NCBI RefSeq assembly: GCF_022952855.1
Contig: NZ_JALJDX010000220.1
Coordinates: forward strand, 62,001 to 126,000
Direction of reading: 5' to 3'
DNA length: 64,000 bases
DNA from: Pseudomonas sp. RGM2987
GTDB taxonomy: Bacteria > Pseudomonadota > Gammaproteobacteria > Pseudomonadales > Pseudomonadaceae
In this document: positions 50,522-59,665 of the stretch, piece after piece
Position numbering within the stretch: the stretch's first letter is position 1
Layout of the letters: each line of letters opens with the position of its first letter
Notes under the pieces: generated by a model
Told to the model about the DNA's origin: nothing
The model's database searches: none
What the model saw: only the letters and a program-made list of their open reading frames with translations
Translations under genes and position numbers: made by a program

Positions 50522-52836
50522 GCGGGCTCCGGTAAGTAGTGCTCTAGATGGCCCAGGAAGGCCTGGATATGAATCGGTTTGGTCAGGATCGCGGTGGCGC
50601 CGGCATCACGCAGCGCCCGGTGAGTCAGGTCGTTGGCATCGGCGGTGAGCATCAGTACCGGCGTGGACGCCGTAGCCCGGGATAGGCGCAGACGCCGCAG
50701 CACCTCCAGGCCCTCCAGGTCGGGCAGGGTGACGTCCAGCAGGATCAGTTGCGGCGCGTGCTGGCGAGCCAGGTCCAGGCCCATCTGGCCTTGCATGCTC
50801 GACAGCAACTGGATGCCCGGCCGACGCTGCATCAGCGTCTCGATCAGCGCCAGGCTCGACAGGTTGTCTTCGATGCACAGGACTTTGCCGTGGTACTCCA
50901 CCGGTGGGCGTGCCACCGCCAGCGCGGCGATCGGCGGCAAATGCGGGCTCACCACATGGGCGCCCGGCAATTGCAGCGTAAAGCAGCAACCCTGTCCCGG
51001 TTCACTGCGGACTTGAAGGCTGCCCTGCATCATCTCCAGCAGGCTTTTGCTCAAGGACAGGCCCAGGCCGGTGCCTTCGACCTGCGGATCGGCACCGAGG
51101 CGCTCGAACGGCTTGAACAATCGGTCCAGCTGTTCAGCCGCAATGCCATGGCCGGTGTCACTGACCGCAATGCTCACCTGGCGGTCCCGGACGCTGACCT
51201 CAATGCGCACTTCGCCGCCGGGTCGGTTGTACTTGATGGCGTTGGACAACAGGTTGAGCAACACCTGTACCAGACGCTGGCGGTCGGCAAGCACGCCGTT
51301 GTCATCCGGCAGCAGGGGCAGCTCGGCCAGCTGGATCCCGGCATCGGCCGCCATCGGTGAAACCAGCGTCAGGGCTTCATGCAGCACGCTGGCAAGCGCA
51401 ATCGGCTCGATGTTCAGCGGCAGGCGACCGGCTTCGATCCGGGCGATGTCCAGCACCTCGTTGATCAACCCGAGCAAATGCTGGCCGGCGCGCAGGATAT
51501 GGCTGACCTGGGGCCGCTGGCCGGCGCTGGAATCCATGTCCAGCAGTTGGGCAAAACCGAGGATGGCGTTGAGCGGCGTGCGCAGTTCGTGGCTCATGCG
51601 CGACAGGAATTCGCTCTTGGCCCGACTGGCGCTTTCGGCTTCTTCGCGGGCGGTGCGCAGGGCGATCTCGGCGGCGCGCCGGTCGGTGATGTCGCGGGTG
51701 ATCTTGGAAAAACCGCGCAGGGCGCCGGTGCTGTCGTACTGGGCGGTGATCACGACGCTGGCCCAGAAGCGGCTGCCGTCCTTGCGACAGCGCCAGCCTT
51801 CCTCCATGTAATGACCGTCGCGGGTGGCTTCGCGCAGGGCCAGGTCCGGGTGCGCCGGGCATTCTTCAGGCAGATAGAACAGCGAGAAATGTCGACCGAG
51901 GATTTCCTGCTCGGTGTAGCCCTTGATCCGTTCGGCGCCGGCATTCCAGGTGGTGACGTAGCCTCGGGCGTCGAGGGCGAAGATCCCGTAGTCCTTGACC
52001 CCGTCGATGATCAGCCGCAGGCGCTCTTCGTTATCGCGCAGGGCTCGCTCGCGTTCGGCAAGCAGTTGCCCGGCTTCCACCAGCCGGGTGCCGAGCTGGC
52101 CGATTTCGTCCTGCTCCGGCGGTTGCGGCAACAAGGGTTGGCCCAATGCCAGGCGCTGGGCATTGCCTTGCACCTGCTGAACCCGGGCGACAATCCCCTT
52201 GGACAGAAACAGCACCGCGACGATGGCCCCCAGCAGCCCGCACATGGCCGCGAGCAGAGTGGCGAACAACAGCCGCATGCGGGTCGCCGAGGCCGCGGCG
52301 CTGCGCTCGGCGAGCAGGCCATCCTCGCGTATGCGCATGGCGCTGATCTGCTCGCGCAGCACGTCCAGCACCTGTTTGTTCTCGATCAGGATCGCAGTGA
52401 TTGCCTCCGGGTCGTCGCGCCGGCCGTTGCGCAAGGCCAGCAGGCCGTCGAGTTTGTCGGCGATCAGCGGGGTGATGGTCTGCAGGTGCTCGCGCATCCT
52501 GGGGTCGCGGATGTTGTGGTCCAGGCGCTGCAACGCAGCCTGGATCAGCGGCGTTGCCTGTTCGTAGCTGGGCAGGAAATCCTCGCGCCGGGTCAACAGA
52601 TAACCGCGCACGCTGGCCGCCGCCTCGGCCAGCAGGGTATGCACGGTCTGGATATCACCCTGGACCAGCAATACCCGGCGCACGTCCTCTTCGGCCCGCG
52701 CGGTCTGGCGTTCGGTGATGTAGATCAGCACCAGCGACAGCAACAGGACCACCAGCGGCAAGGAAATCACCACCAGTGCCTTGCCACGTAATGGCAGGTC
52801 GGCCCAACGGCGGGCTGCAAGAAACCTCATGGCCAT
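50518..52836 (-). CDS. Hybrid sensor histidine kinase (CHASE3-HAMP-PAS-HisKA-HATPase-REC)
   Basis: 772 aa, start at 52836 (or the in-frame ATG at 52830). TM1 (LVVISLPLVVLLLSLVLIYI, ~20-40), a ~145-residue periplasmic CHASE3-like helical sensor (RGYLLTRREDFLPSYEQA), TM2 (LLFATLLAAMCGLLGAIVAV, ~189-210), HAMP, PAS (GIFALDARGYVTTWNAGAER), HisKA (SRMSHELRTPLNAILGFAQL, ~413), HATPase (SDTGHGIAAEQ; GTGLGLSLSKSL) and a C-terminal receiver (LILLDVTLPDLEGLE). It autophosphorylates and can pass phosphate to its own receiver and onwards. The start overlaps the upstream regulator by 10 bp. Confidence 0.93.
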   Translation of the reverse strand: MAMRFLAARRWADLPLRGKALVVISLPLVVLLLSLVLIYITERQTARAEEDVRRVLLVQGDIQTVHTLLAEAAASVRGYLLTRREDFLPSYEQATPLIQAALQRLDHNIRDPRMREHLQTITPLIADKLDGLLALRNGRRDDPEAITAILIENKQVLDVLREQISAMRIREDGLLAERSAAASATRMRLLFATLLAAMCGLLGAIVAVLFLSKGIVARVQQVQGNAQRLALGQPLLPQPPEQDEIGQLGTRLVEAGQLLAERERALRDNEERLRLIIDGVKDYGIFALDARGYVTTWNAGAERIKGYTEQEILGRHFSLFYLPEECPAHPDLALREATRDGHYMEEGWRCRKDGSRFWASVVITAQYDSTGALRGFSKITRDITDRRAAEIALRTAREEAESASRAKSEFLSRMSHELRTPLNAILGFAQLLDMDSSAGQRPQVSHILRAGQHLLGLINEVLDIARIEAGRLPLNIEPIALASVLHEALTLVSPMAADAGIQLAELPLLPDDNGVLADRQRLVQVLLNLLSNAIKYNRPGGEVRIEVSVRDRQVSIAVSDTGHGIAAEQLDRLFKPFERLGADPQVEGTGLGLSLSKSLLEMMQGSLQVRSEPGQGCCFTLQLPGAHVVSPHLPPIAALAVARPPVEYHGKVLCIEDNLSSLALIETLMQRRPGIQLLSSMQGQMGLDLARQHAPQLILLDVTLPDLEGLEVLRRLRLSRATASTPVLMLTADANDLTHRALRDAGATAILTKPIHIQAFLGHLEHYLPEPA

Positions 52837-53495
52837 TGCCCGGCAGGTTGCGCCACCAGCCCCAGGGCGACGCCGCGCACCGCAGCCTGGGTCCGGTCGG
52901 CGGCCCCCAGCTTGCCGATCACCCGCTCCACATGGGCCTTGGCGGTACCCGGGGCGATGCCGAGTTTCTCGCCGATTTCGCGATTACTGAATCCGCCCGC
53001 CACCAGCCCCAGGACCTGGCGCTCACGTGCGGTCAGCGCCTGGACCGGTGTCGCACCGCCGGCACCGCGTTCGGCCATGCGCCGCAGCAGGCGGGCGCTG
53101 ACGGAACTGTTCAAGGCCTCCTCGCCCTGGGCAACCCGCTGGAGGGCGGCCAGCACTTCATCGCGGCTGGCATCCTTGAGCAAATAACCCACGGCGCCGG
53201 CGCTGATGGCGGCTTCGAGGTGATCGGGGCTGTCGTCCATGGTGAAGATCACCACTTTGATTGCCGGCTGGCGCTTTTGCAGGATGCGCGCCGCGCCGAG
53301 GCCGTTAAGGACCGGCATGCGGATGTCGAGAATTGCGATGTCCGGCGCCAGGCGTTCGCACAGATCGAGGGCTTCCTGGCCATCGCGGGCCTGGCCGACT
53401 ACTTCGAACCCGGGAATCCCGGCGAGCATGCTGACGAAGCCGGTGCGGGTCACCTCGTGATCGTCGGCCAACAGCAGGCGCAGAGGGCGATTCAT
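52827..53495 (-). CDS. NarL/LuxR-family response regulator
   Basis: 222 aa from the ATG at 53495; a much longer frame upstream is a shadow of the kinase gene. The receiver has LRLLLADDHEVTRTG, AILDIRMPVLNGLG (phospho-Asp ~54) and GYLLKDASRDEV. The output LuxR HTH is LTARERQVLGLVAGGFSNRE followed by IGEKLGIAPGTAKAHVERVI (~150-200). It is likely phosphorylated by the cognate kinase whose stop overlaps its start by 4 bp, and controls transcription of unknown genes. Confidence 0.93.
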   Translation of the reverse strand: MNRPLRLLLADDHEVTRTGFVSMLAGIPGFEVVGQARDGQEALDLCERLAPDIAILDIRMPVLNGLGAARILQKRQPAIKVVIFTMDDSPDHLEAAISAGAVGYLLKDASRDEVLAALQRVAQGEEALNSSVSARLLRRMAERGAGGATPVQALTARERQVLGLVAGGFSNREIGEKLGIAPGTAKAHVERVIGKLGAADRTQAAVRGVALGLVAQPAGQWP

Positions 53496-54676
53496 GGTTG
53501 TACTCCGTGGGCCGGCAGCGGCACGCTGGCGAGCAGGCGGGTGCCGGCGCCGGGTTGACTGCTGCAATTGAAATGTCCGCCGAGCAGGTTGGCGCGCTCC
53601 TGCATCGCCGCCAGCCCCAGATGACAGGTGCCGTTGGTCTCGATGGGTTGCTCCAGGGCAAAGCCGCGACCGTCGTCCTGCACCCGCAGCGCGGCGCGGC
53701 CGTCCGCTATCGAAAGTCCCAGGCGTACGTGACTGGCGTGGGCGTGCTTGAGAATATTGTTGATGCCTTCCTGGGCGATGCGAAACAGGGCGATCTCCGT
53801 GTGGCCCGGCAGGCGAGCGCCGCTGTGTTCGGCCCACTCCACCGTCAGGCCGACGTCGCGCAAGCGGTCCGCCTCCTTGTCGACGGCTTTATACAGGCCG
53901 AAATCATCCAGCACATGGGGGCGCAGGCCGCCGATCAATTGCCGGCCTTCGCCGACGCAGCCTTGGGCCAGGTCGAGGATGCCGCGCAGCTCATGAGCCA
54001 GTTCCGATGGCAAGGATGGGCAGCGTCCGGCGAACCCCTGCAAGCGTTGATGCAGCCCGGCCAGGTTCTGCGCCAGCCCGTCGTGCAGGTCGTAGGCCAC
54101 GCGCTTGCGCTCATCCTCCTGGGCGCTGAACAAGCGATGGACCAGTTCGGACATGGTGCGCTCCCGGGCCTGGAGCGCTTCGAGCAGGCGACTGTTTTCC
54201 AGATGGGCCGCCAGTAATGTCGCCAGTAATTGCAGCGACTCGATGTCTTCGTTGTCCGGCGCGCCCAGGGCCACGCTGTTGCCCAGCATCAACGCCCCGA
54301 ACTGGGCACCGTCAGAGCCACGCAATGGCACACGCAAGACCTGGGGCAGGGCGCTGCCAGGGTGCCCTTGCCATTGCGGTGTGGGTGAAGGCTGCTGGGC
54401 CAGGCTGGCGAGCAGCTCGATCCGTTCGCTGCTGCCATGGCTGGCGAGGGCATGCGGCGGCTGATCAGACGCCCACTCCAACAGCAGGCCATGGTCCATC
54501 GCCATGAACGCACACGCCCGCTGCACGACCCGTTGGCGCATTTGCGCCAATGGCAGTTGAGTCAGCTCATGGCCGGTGCCCAGCAGCAGGCCCAGGCGCG
54601 CGGCACGGCTTTGCGATTGGCGGTATTGCGTACGGATCGCCAGGGCGCTACCGGGGTCCAGCGGTGGGCTTTGCAT
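53492..54676 (-). CDS. GAF-domain histidine kinase of the NarX/HisKA_3 type
   Basis: 394 aa from the ATG at 54676 (TGGAG upstream); the upstream frame to 55408 is antisense to a real gene and was rejected. It has a GAF-like sensor region (~15-190) without transmembrane helices, then HisKA_3 with the phospho-acceptor His in AYDLHDGLAQNLAGLHQRL (~210), and an HATPase domain (EGINNILKHAHA; VQDDGRGFAL; GLAAMQERANLLGG). It is probably cytosolic and the cognate kinase of the NarL-type regulator immediately downstream. Confidence 0.92.
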   Translation of the reverse strand: MQSPPLDPGSALAIRTQYRQSQSRAARLGLLLGTGHELTQLPLAQMRQRVVQRACAFMAMDHGLLLEWASDQPPHALASHGSSERIELLASLAQQPSPTPQWQGHPGSALPQVLRVPLRGSDGAQFGALMLGNSVALGAPDNEDIESLQLLATLLAAHLENSRLLEALQARERTMSELVHRLFSAQEDERKRVAYDLHDGLAQNLAGLHQRLQGFAGRCPSLPSELAHELRGILDLAQGCVGEGRQLIGGLRPHVLDDFGLYKAVDKEADRLRDVGLTVEWAEHSGARLPGHTEIALFRIAQEGINNILKHAHASHVRLGLSIADGRAALRVQDDGRGFALEQPIETNGTCHLGLAAMQERANLLGGHFNCSSQPGAGTRLLASVPLPAHGVQP

Positions 54677-54889
54677 CGGGAAGCTCCAGCATGAAGGGAG
54701 TGCTCGGGTTTGCGGTAAGTCATTAAAACCTGTCACTGGCACCGGGCCTATCTGCCGAATGGCATAGGCGATACACACCGGTTGGCCGATGGCGCAGGCG
54801 GCGAGTGCCGGCAAAGTGGGGCCACTCAACACCGTGCATTGAAACCTCTGCATTGAAACCCCTGCATTGAAACCCAAAGGAACGCTTCG

Positions 54890-55411
54890 ATGAAAATGAA
54901 AACCCTCGCCCTTGCCGCTTTTTTTGTACTGACCACGCCCTTCGTCCACGCCGCCGATGCCACGCCTTATGTGTATCGCACCGTGGCCGAACAGCCCAAG
55001 AATGTGAATGACCAGGAAATTGCGGGGCTGTTCGATAAGTGGAACGCCACCCTGAAGACTGGCAGCGCCAGTGCCGTGACCAGCCTTTACGCGCCGGATG
55101 CGATGTTGCAACCGACTGTTTCCAACAAGGTGCGCACCACACCGGCAGAGATCCAGGATTATTTTGACCATTTCCTGATGAACAAGCCGGTCGGCACGAT
55201 CAACTTCCGCGAAATCCGTCATATGGGCCCCGATGCGGCGATGGACAGCGGGGTGTATACCTTCACCCTGACCAACGCCGATGGCAGCAAAAGAGACGTG
55301 CAGGCGCGCTACACCTTCCTCTACGAGCGTCTGAACGGCCAGTGGAAGATCCTCAACCATCACTCTTCGGCGATGCCGGAAGTGCCGAAGGTCCTGCACG
55401 CCAGCCACTGA
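54890..55411 (+). CDS. Exported SnoaL-like/DUF4440 (SgcJ/EcaC-type) protein
   Basis: 173 aa, ATG after AAAGGAACGCTTCG. A signal peptide (MKMKTLALAAFFVLTTPFVH, then A-AD, ~22) precedes a cone-shaped SnoaL/NTF2-like domain: IAGLFDKWNATLKTGSASAV (~43), LYAPDAMLQPTVSNKVRTTP, ARYTFLYERLNGQWKILNHH. Close relatives belong to the calcium/calmodulin-kinase II association-domain fold. The function is unknown. It is divergent from the kinase operon; a short direct repeat (GAAACC followed by CCTGCATTG-type text) precedes the start. Confidence 0.83.
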   Translation: MKMKTLALAAFFVLTTPFVHAADATPYVYRTVAEQPKNVNDQEIAGLFDKWNATLKTGSASAVTSLYAPDAMLQPTVSNKVRTTPAEIQDYFDHFLMNKPVGTINFREIRHMGPDAAMDSGVYTFTLTNADGSKRDVQARYTFLYERLNGQWKILNHHSSAMPEVPKVLHASH

Positions 55412-55465
55412 TCTACGGCGGGGTCTGAGTTTGTCTGGCCTGACGCCATCGTCGGATCGCCGCCC

Positions 55466-55555
55466 GGAGCAAGCTCAGCTCCCACAGAGCGCTGTGTTGT
55501 AGCGCTTTCGAGGTGACTCATTTCTACGGTGGCGAGGGAGCTTGCTCCCGCTGGA
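55466..55555. repeat. Mixed REP pair upstream of the ECF sigma gene
   Basis: A partial inverted REP (GAGCAAGCTCAGCTCCCACA at 55466-55486) and a forward REP of the GGCGAGGGAGCTTGCTCCCG type (55529-55555) lie in the 274-bp gap before the sigma gene. The two belong to different REP sequence classes. Confidence 0.78.
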
Positions 55556-55641
55556 CTGCGAAGCAGGCCCCTCGCAATCTTCCCTCAATCCGCAAAAACG
55601 CCGCATCCGACGCCAAGCCTCTGGAACCCCTCGCAAGTATT

Positions 55642-55660
55642 AATTAGAATCACTCTCATT
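55642..55660 (+). promoter_or_regulatory. Fur box upstream of the ECF sigma gene
   Basis: AATTAGAATCACTCTCATT closely matches the Fur consensus (reverse complement AATGAGAGTGATTCTAATT against an AATGA-type inverted repeat). It ends 25 bp before the sigma-factor ATG, suited to iron repression of the operon. Confidence 0.75.
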
Positions 55661-55685
55661 AAAGACCTTGCGCAGGCCTCCAGAC

Positions 55686-56195
55686 ATGAGTGATGCAGCT
55701 ACGCCAACGGAGCACTCCCTCGATGCGTTGTACCGTGACCACGGCGGTTGGCTGGAAGGTTGGTTGCGTCGGCGCATAGGCAACGCCTGGGATGCAGCCG
55801 ACCTGCGCCAGGATACCTTCCTGCGAGTGCTCGCCAGCTCCCAGACCCTGGCCGACCTGCAAGAGCCCCGGGCCTACCTGCTGACCATTGGCAAGCGACT
55901 GCTGAGCAACTTCTACACCCGGCGCAACCTGGAGCAGGCCTATCTCGATGCCCTGGCGAGTCTGCCCGAGGCGTGCATGCCATCGCCCGAGCAACGTTGG
56001 TTGCTCCTGGAAACCCTGCACGCGCTGGACGAACTCCTCGATGGCCTGCCGCCCCTGGTGCGACGGGCCTTCCTGTGGAGCCAGCTCGAGGGCCTGGGGT
56101 ACCGCGAGATCGCCGAGCGCATGCAGGTCAGCGAACGCACCATCAAGCGCTACATGGCCCAGGCCTACGAGCATTGTCTGCTGGTGGACCTATGA
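55686..56195 (+). CDS. ECF sigma factor (FecI-like)
   Basis: 169 aa from the ATG at 55686 (a TTG six codons earlier is possible). Sigma2: LYRDHGGWLEGWLRRRIGNA, DAADLRQDTFLRVLAS, EPRAYLLTIGKRLLSNFYTR. Sigma4: LPPLVRRAFLWSQLEGLGYR, then EIAERMQVSERTIKRYMAQA. FecI-like sigmas transcribe a TonB receptor operon when freed by their FecR partner. Here the FecR gene overlaps by 4 bp and the receptor gene follows, so all three form one cell-surface signalling system. A Fur box lies just upstream. Confidence 0.93.
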   Translation: MSDAATPTEHSLDALYRDHGGWLEGWLRRRIGNAWDAADLRQDTFLRVLASSQTLADLQEPRAYLLTIGKRLLSNFYTRRNLEQAYLDALASLPEACMPSPEQRWLLLETLHALDELLDGLPPLVRRAFLWSQLEGLGYREIAERMQVSERTIKRYMAQAYEHCLLVDL

Positions 56196-57139
56196 CGCGT
56201 GCGGCACCCACCCCCGAAGCCCGCGATGCGGCCAGAGCGGCAGCCCGCTGGTTGACGTTGATGGAGTCCGGCGGCGATGAATTCGACGTGGCGGCCTTGC
56301 AGCGCTGGCGCGACAGTCATGCGCACCACGAGGCTGCCTGGCAAAAGGCCCAGCAGTTGCGCCAGCGATTCGTCGGTATTCCCGTCTCGTTGGGCATGGC
56401 GACGCTGGATCGCCCGGCGCTGGCGCGGCGCACGGTGCTCAAGCGCGCATTGGGCATCGCCGCAGCGATGCCGACCGCCTGGCTCGTGGGCCGGGAGCTG
56501 CCCCTGGAGGCCTGGCGCGCCGACCTGCACACCGCCACCGGTGAACAACGCCGGTTGACGTTGCCCGACGGCAGTGCGGTGCAACTCAACACCGACAGTG
56601 CGCTGGACCTGGACCTCAAGGCCCGGCGCCTGGTGCTGGTGCAAGGAGAAATGGCCCTCAACGTCGCTGGCGCCGCGCCGCTGTCCATTCAAATGCCGTA
56701 CGGGCTGGTCACGGTCAGTCGTGGCGAGGTCTGTCTGCGCCTGGGCGAACGGGATTGCCGGATCTCGGTGATCAACGGCTCGGCGCAGTTGCAACCTTTG
56801 CGTGGGCCGGTGCTGGGACTGGAAGCAGGCCAGCAGGTCAATGTGCAAGCCTCGGGCGCCGGCGTGCTTGTCAGCTTTGATGTCGCGCAGTTGGGCTGGC
56901 GGGACGGCGTGCTGGTGGCGCAGGACCAGCCGCTGGGGGCTTTCCTGCGGGAACTGGGCCGTTATCGCAGGGGCGTGCTGCGCTGGGACGAAGCCCTGGA
57001 GTCCCTGCGCGTCACCGGCAGTTTTCGATTGGAAAACACCGATCGCATCCTCGCGCTGCTGTCGGCCAGCCTGCCGTTGGAGGTGCACATGCGCACCCCG
57101 TACTGGGTCACGTTGACCCTGCGCAAAAATTTCGCCTGA
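56192..57139 (+). CDS. FecR-family anti-sigma/transmembrane regulator
   Basis: 315 aa from the ATG at 56192, overlapping the sigma stop (ATGA). N-terminal cytoplasmic domain (AARAAARWLTLMESGGDEFD, HHEAAWQKAQQLR), a weak transmembrane region (LKRALGIAAAMPTAWLVG, ~84-101) and the FecR domain (LTLPDGSAVQLNTDSALDLD, RLVLVQGEMALNVA, GLVTVSRGEVCLRL) with a C-terminal STN-like part. It senses the receptor's signalling domain and controls the adjacent sigma factor. Confidence 0.93.
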   Translation: MTRAAPTPEARDAARAAARWLTLMESGGDEFDVAALQRWRDSHAHHEAAWQKAQQLRQRFVGIPVSLGMATLDRPALARRTVLKRALGIAAAMPTAWLVGRELPLEAWRADLHTATGEQRRLTLPDGSAVQLNTDSALDLDLKARRLVLVQGEMALNVAGAAPLSIQMPYGLVTVSRGEVCLRLGERDCRISVINGSAQLQPLRGPVLGLEAGQQVNVQASGAGVLVSFDVAQLGWRDGVLVAQDQPLGAFLRELGRYRRGVLRWDEALESLRVTGSFRLENTDRILALLSASLPLEVHMRTPYWVTLTLRKNFA

Positions 57140-57206
57140 GCGCTGTCCCCTTTTTTCGTCTCGCCGGTCATTCAAGGCAACTGCACAAAAACGAGAGCGC
57201 CTTTCA

Positions 57207-59630
57207 ATGTCCGCAGCAATACCTTTGCGTTTGCGCCCAGCCCTGGCCGGCTGGCGTCCGCTGTTGAACCTGAGTCTTGTGCTGGGCCTGAGTGCCAGCC
57301 CGTGGTTCATTTCCGCCAGCCAGGCCGACGAGAGTGCCCGGCGCAGCTATCAGGTGCCGTCCGGTAATCTCGGCGCGGCGCTGACCCGCTTTGCCGGCCT
57401 GGCAGGTGTCAACCTGTCGGTGGACCCTGCCCTGGTAAGCGGTCGCAGCAGTGCCGGGCTGTCGGGGGAGTATGGCGTGGAGGAGGGCTTTGCCCGGCTG
57501 TTGCAGGGTTCCGGCCTGCAATTGCAAGTCGTGGGGGAGCAGGCGTACATCCTGACCCCGGTGCCGGAGCGCGGCAGCCTGCAACTGGCGCCGACCTCGA
57601 TTGTCGGCGCCACCGGCTCGACGGACAGCGAAACGTACGCCGGCGGCCAGGTTGCCCGCCGCGGCTCGCAAGGCCTGCTCGGCTCCCGGGATTTCATGGA
57701 AACGCCGTTCAGCATGACCACCTACACCCGCGAAACGGTCAAGAACCAACAGGCGCGCACCCTGGGCGACCTGATCGCGAGCGATCCTTCGGTGCGCGCC
57801 ACCAACCCGGCGGGCGGACGTTATGAGCAATTCACCATCCGCGGTTTCAGCCTGTTCAACAGCGATGTCGCCTACAACGGTCTCTACGGCATCCTGCCGA
57901 CTTACACGATCGACATGGAGATGGCCGAGCGCGTCGACATCCTCAAGGGGCCGACCCAGCTCATCAACGGCATCTCGCCACGGGGCAGCGTCGGCGGCGG
58001 GATCAACGTGGTGCCCAAGCGCGCCACCGACAAGCCCATCACCTCGTTCACCGGCAGCTATGCCTCCAACAACCAGTTGGGTGGCGCGCTGGATGTGGGC
58101 CGGCGCTTCGGTGAAGGGGACCAGTTTGGTATCCGCTTCAACGGCGTGAAGCAATCCGGCGACACCGAGTGGGACCATCAGAGCGTGGACCGCGACATGG
58201 CGGTGCTGGGCCTGGATTTTCGCGGTGAACGCCTGCGGCTTTCGACCGACATCGGCCACACCGAACGCGACACCGACGCACCCCAGGAACGGGTGCAGGT
58301 CGGCGCCAGCGCGCAAGTCCCCCATGCCAGCGATGTGCGCCGCAACTACGCGCAGTCCTGGAGCAAGGCGCGGACCAAGGACACCTTCGGCACGCTCAAT
58401 GCCGAATTCGACGTCAGTGACTCGGTCATGCTCTACGGTGGCGTGGGGGCGCGTAAAAGCGACCACGATTTCCTGCGGCACAACGTTTCGGTCACCAACA
58501 ATGCCGGTGACTTCACTGTGCAACCCCGTGACTTCACCCGGGAGGAGAATGTCCGCACGGCCACGGCTGGCGTGCGCAACTGGTTCCACACCGGTCCGGT
58601 GAGCCACGAGGTGAACCTGGCGGCCAGTTATTTCTATATGGATTTCGAGAACGGCGGGGCCCGTTATGCCAACGGCCGCAGCAATGTGTATGACCCGGTG
58701 CAGACGCCGACGCCAAGCAACCCGACGCGACAGGATGACAAGGTGTATACCGAGAACCGCTTCAGCGGCGTCGCGCTATCCGACACCCTGGGCCTGTTCG
58801 AGGACCGGCTGTTGCTGACCCTCGGTGCGCGCTGGCAGCGGGTAAAGGTCGACGACTGGACCAACAACGTCAAAGGCGACACGGCTTACGATGAAGAAAA
58901 GGTTTCGCCATCGGGCGGCATCCTGTTCAAGGCCACCGACAAACTGTCGCTGTACGCCAACTATATGGAGGGCCTGAGCCAGGGCAAGATCGCGCCATCG
59001 ACCTCGGTGAACGAGGATGAAATCTTCCCGCCATTCATCAGCCGTCAGGTGGAGGTAGGGGCCAAGTATGATGCCGGTCCGTTCGCGGTGACTGCGGCGG
59101 TGTTCCGGATCAAGCAGCCGGCCTATGCGACCGATGCGACCACCCGGGTCTTCGGCCCGAACGGCAAGCGTGAGAACACCGGCGTGGAACTGAGCGTGTT
59201 TGGCGAACCGCTCAAGGGCACACGCTTGCTTGGCGGCGTGATGTTCATTGACAGTGAGCTGAGCGACACCACCGACGGCGCCTTCGATGGCAACCGGGCG
59301 CCGGCCACGCCGAAGTACAACGTCAACCTTGGCGCCGAATGGGACGTGCCCAATCTGCAAGGTGTAACCCTGACCAGTCGAGGCATCTATTCCAGCTCGC
59401 AGTACCTGGATCAATCCAATGACAAGGAAATCGACTCCTGGGTGCGCCTGGACGTGGGGGCGCGCTACGCCTTCAAGGTTGACGAAAAGACCGTCACCCT
59501 GCGGGCCAACGTCGAGAACGTCGCGGACAAGCGTTATTGGAGTTCGGCCGGCGCATCGGATGACAGCGAGCCGGGCCTGACATTGTCGACGCCACGCACC
59601 TACCTGCTTTCAGCCACCGTCGACTTCTAG
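57207..59630 (+). CDS. TonB-dependent siderophore receptor with signalling (STN) domain
   Basis: 807 aa, ATG at 57207 after GAGAGCGCC. A signal peptide (LLNLSLVLGLSASPWFISAS, ~20-42) leads to an STN secretin-like signalling domain (YQVPSGNLGAALTRFAGLAG, ~49-120), a plug (NQQARTLGDLIASDP; YEQFTIRGF; RVDILKGPTQLINGISPRGS) and a 22-strand barrel ending in YLLSATVDF, with the terminal Phe. It imports a ferric siderophore, probably a hydroxamate of the ferrichrome type by general resemblance (FiuA-like), but the ligand is not certain. It is the target of the sigma/FecR pair directly upstream. Confidence 0.93.
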   Translation: MSAAIPLRLRPALAGWRPLLNLSLVLGLSASPWFISASQADESARRSYQVPSGNLGAALTRFAGLAGVNLSVDPALVSGRSSAGLSGEYGVEEGFARLLQGSGLQLQVVGEQAYILTPVPERGSLQLAPTSIVGATGSTDSETYAGGQVARRGSQGLLGSRDFMETPFSMTTYTRETVKNQQARTLGDLIASDPSVRATNPAGGRYEQFTIRGFSLFNSDVAYNGLYGILPTYTIDMEMAERVDILKGPTQLINGISPRGSVGGGINVVPKRATDKPITSFTGSYASNNQLGGALDVGRRFGEGDQFGIRFNGVKQSGDTEWDHQSVDRDMAVLGLDFRGERLRLSTDIGHTERDTDAPQERVQVGASAQVPHASDVRRNYAQSWSKARTKDTFGTLNAEFDVSDSVMLYGGVGARKSDHDFLRHNVSVTNNAGDFTVQPRDFTREENVRTATAGVRNWFHTGPVSHEVNLAASYFYMDFENGGARYANGRSNVYDPVQTPTPSNPTRQDDKVYTENRFSGVALSDTLGLFEDRLLLTLGARWQRVKVDDWTNNVKGDTAYDEEKVSPSGGILFKATDKLSLYANYMEGLSQGKIAPSTSVNEDEIFPPFISRQVEVGAKYDAGPFAVTAAVFRIKQPAYATDATTRVFGPNGKRENTGVELSVFGEPLKGTRLLGGVMFIDSELSDTTDGAFDGNRAPATPKYNVNLGAEWDVPNLQGVTLTSRGIYSSSQYLDQSNDKEIDSWVRLDVGARYAFKVDEKTVTLRANVENVADKRYWSSAGASDDSEPGLTLSTPRTYLLSATVDF

Positions 59631-59665
59631 TCGCAGGCGAGCTCCAGGGGCGCAGCCGCCTGGGT

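Noticed and set aside
54677..55408. 244-residue N-terminal extension of the GAF histidine kinase
   Set aside because: It is antisense to the exported SnoaL-like gene, lacks a ribosome site, and reads as low-complexity shadow; the ATG at 54676 with TGGAG is preferred.
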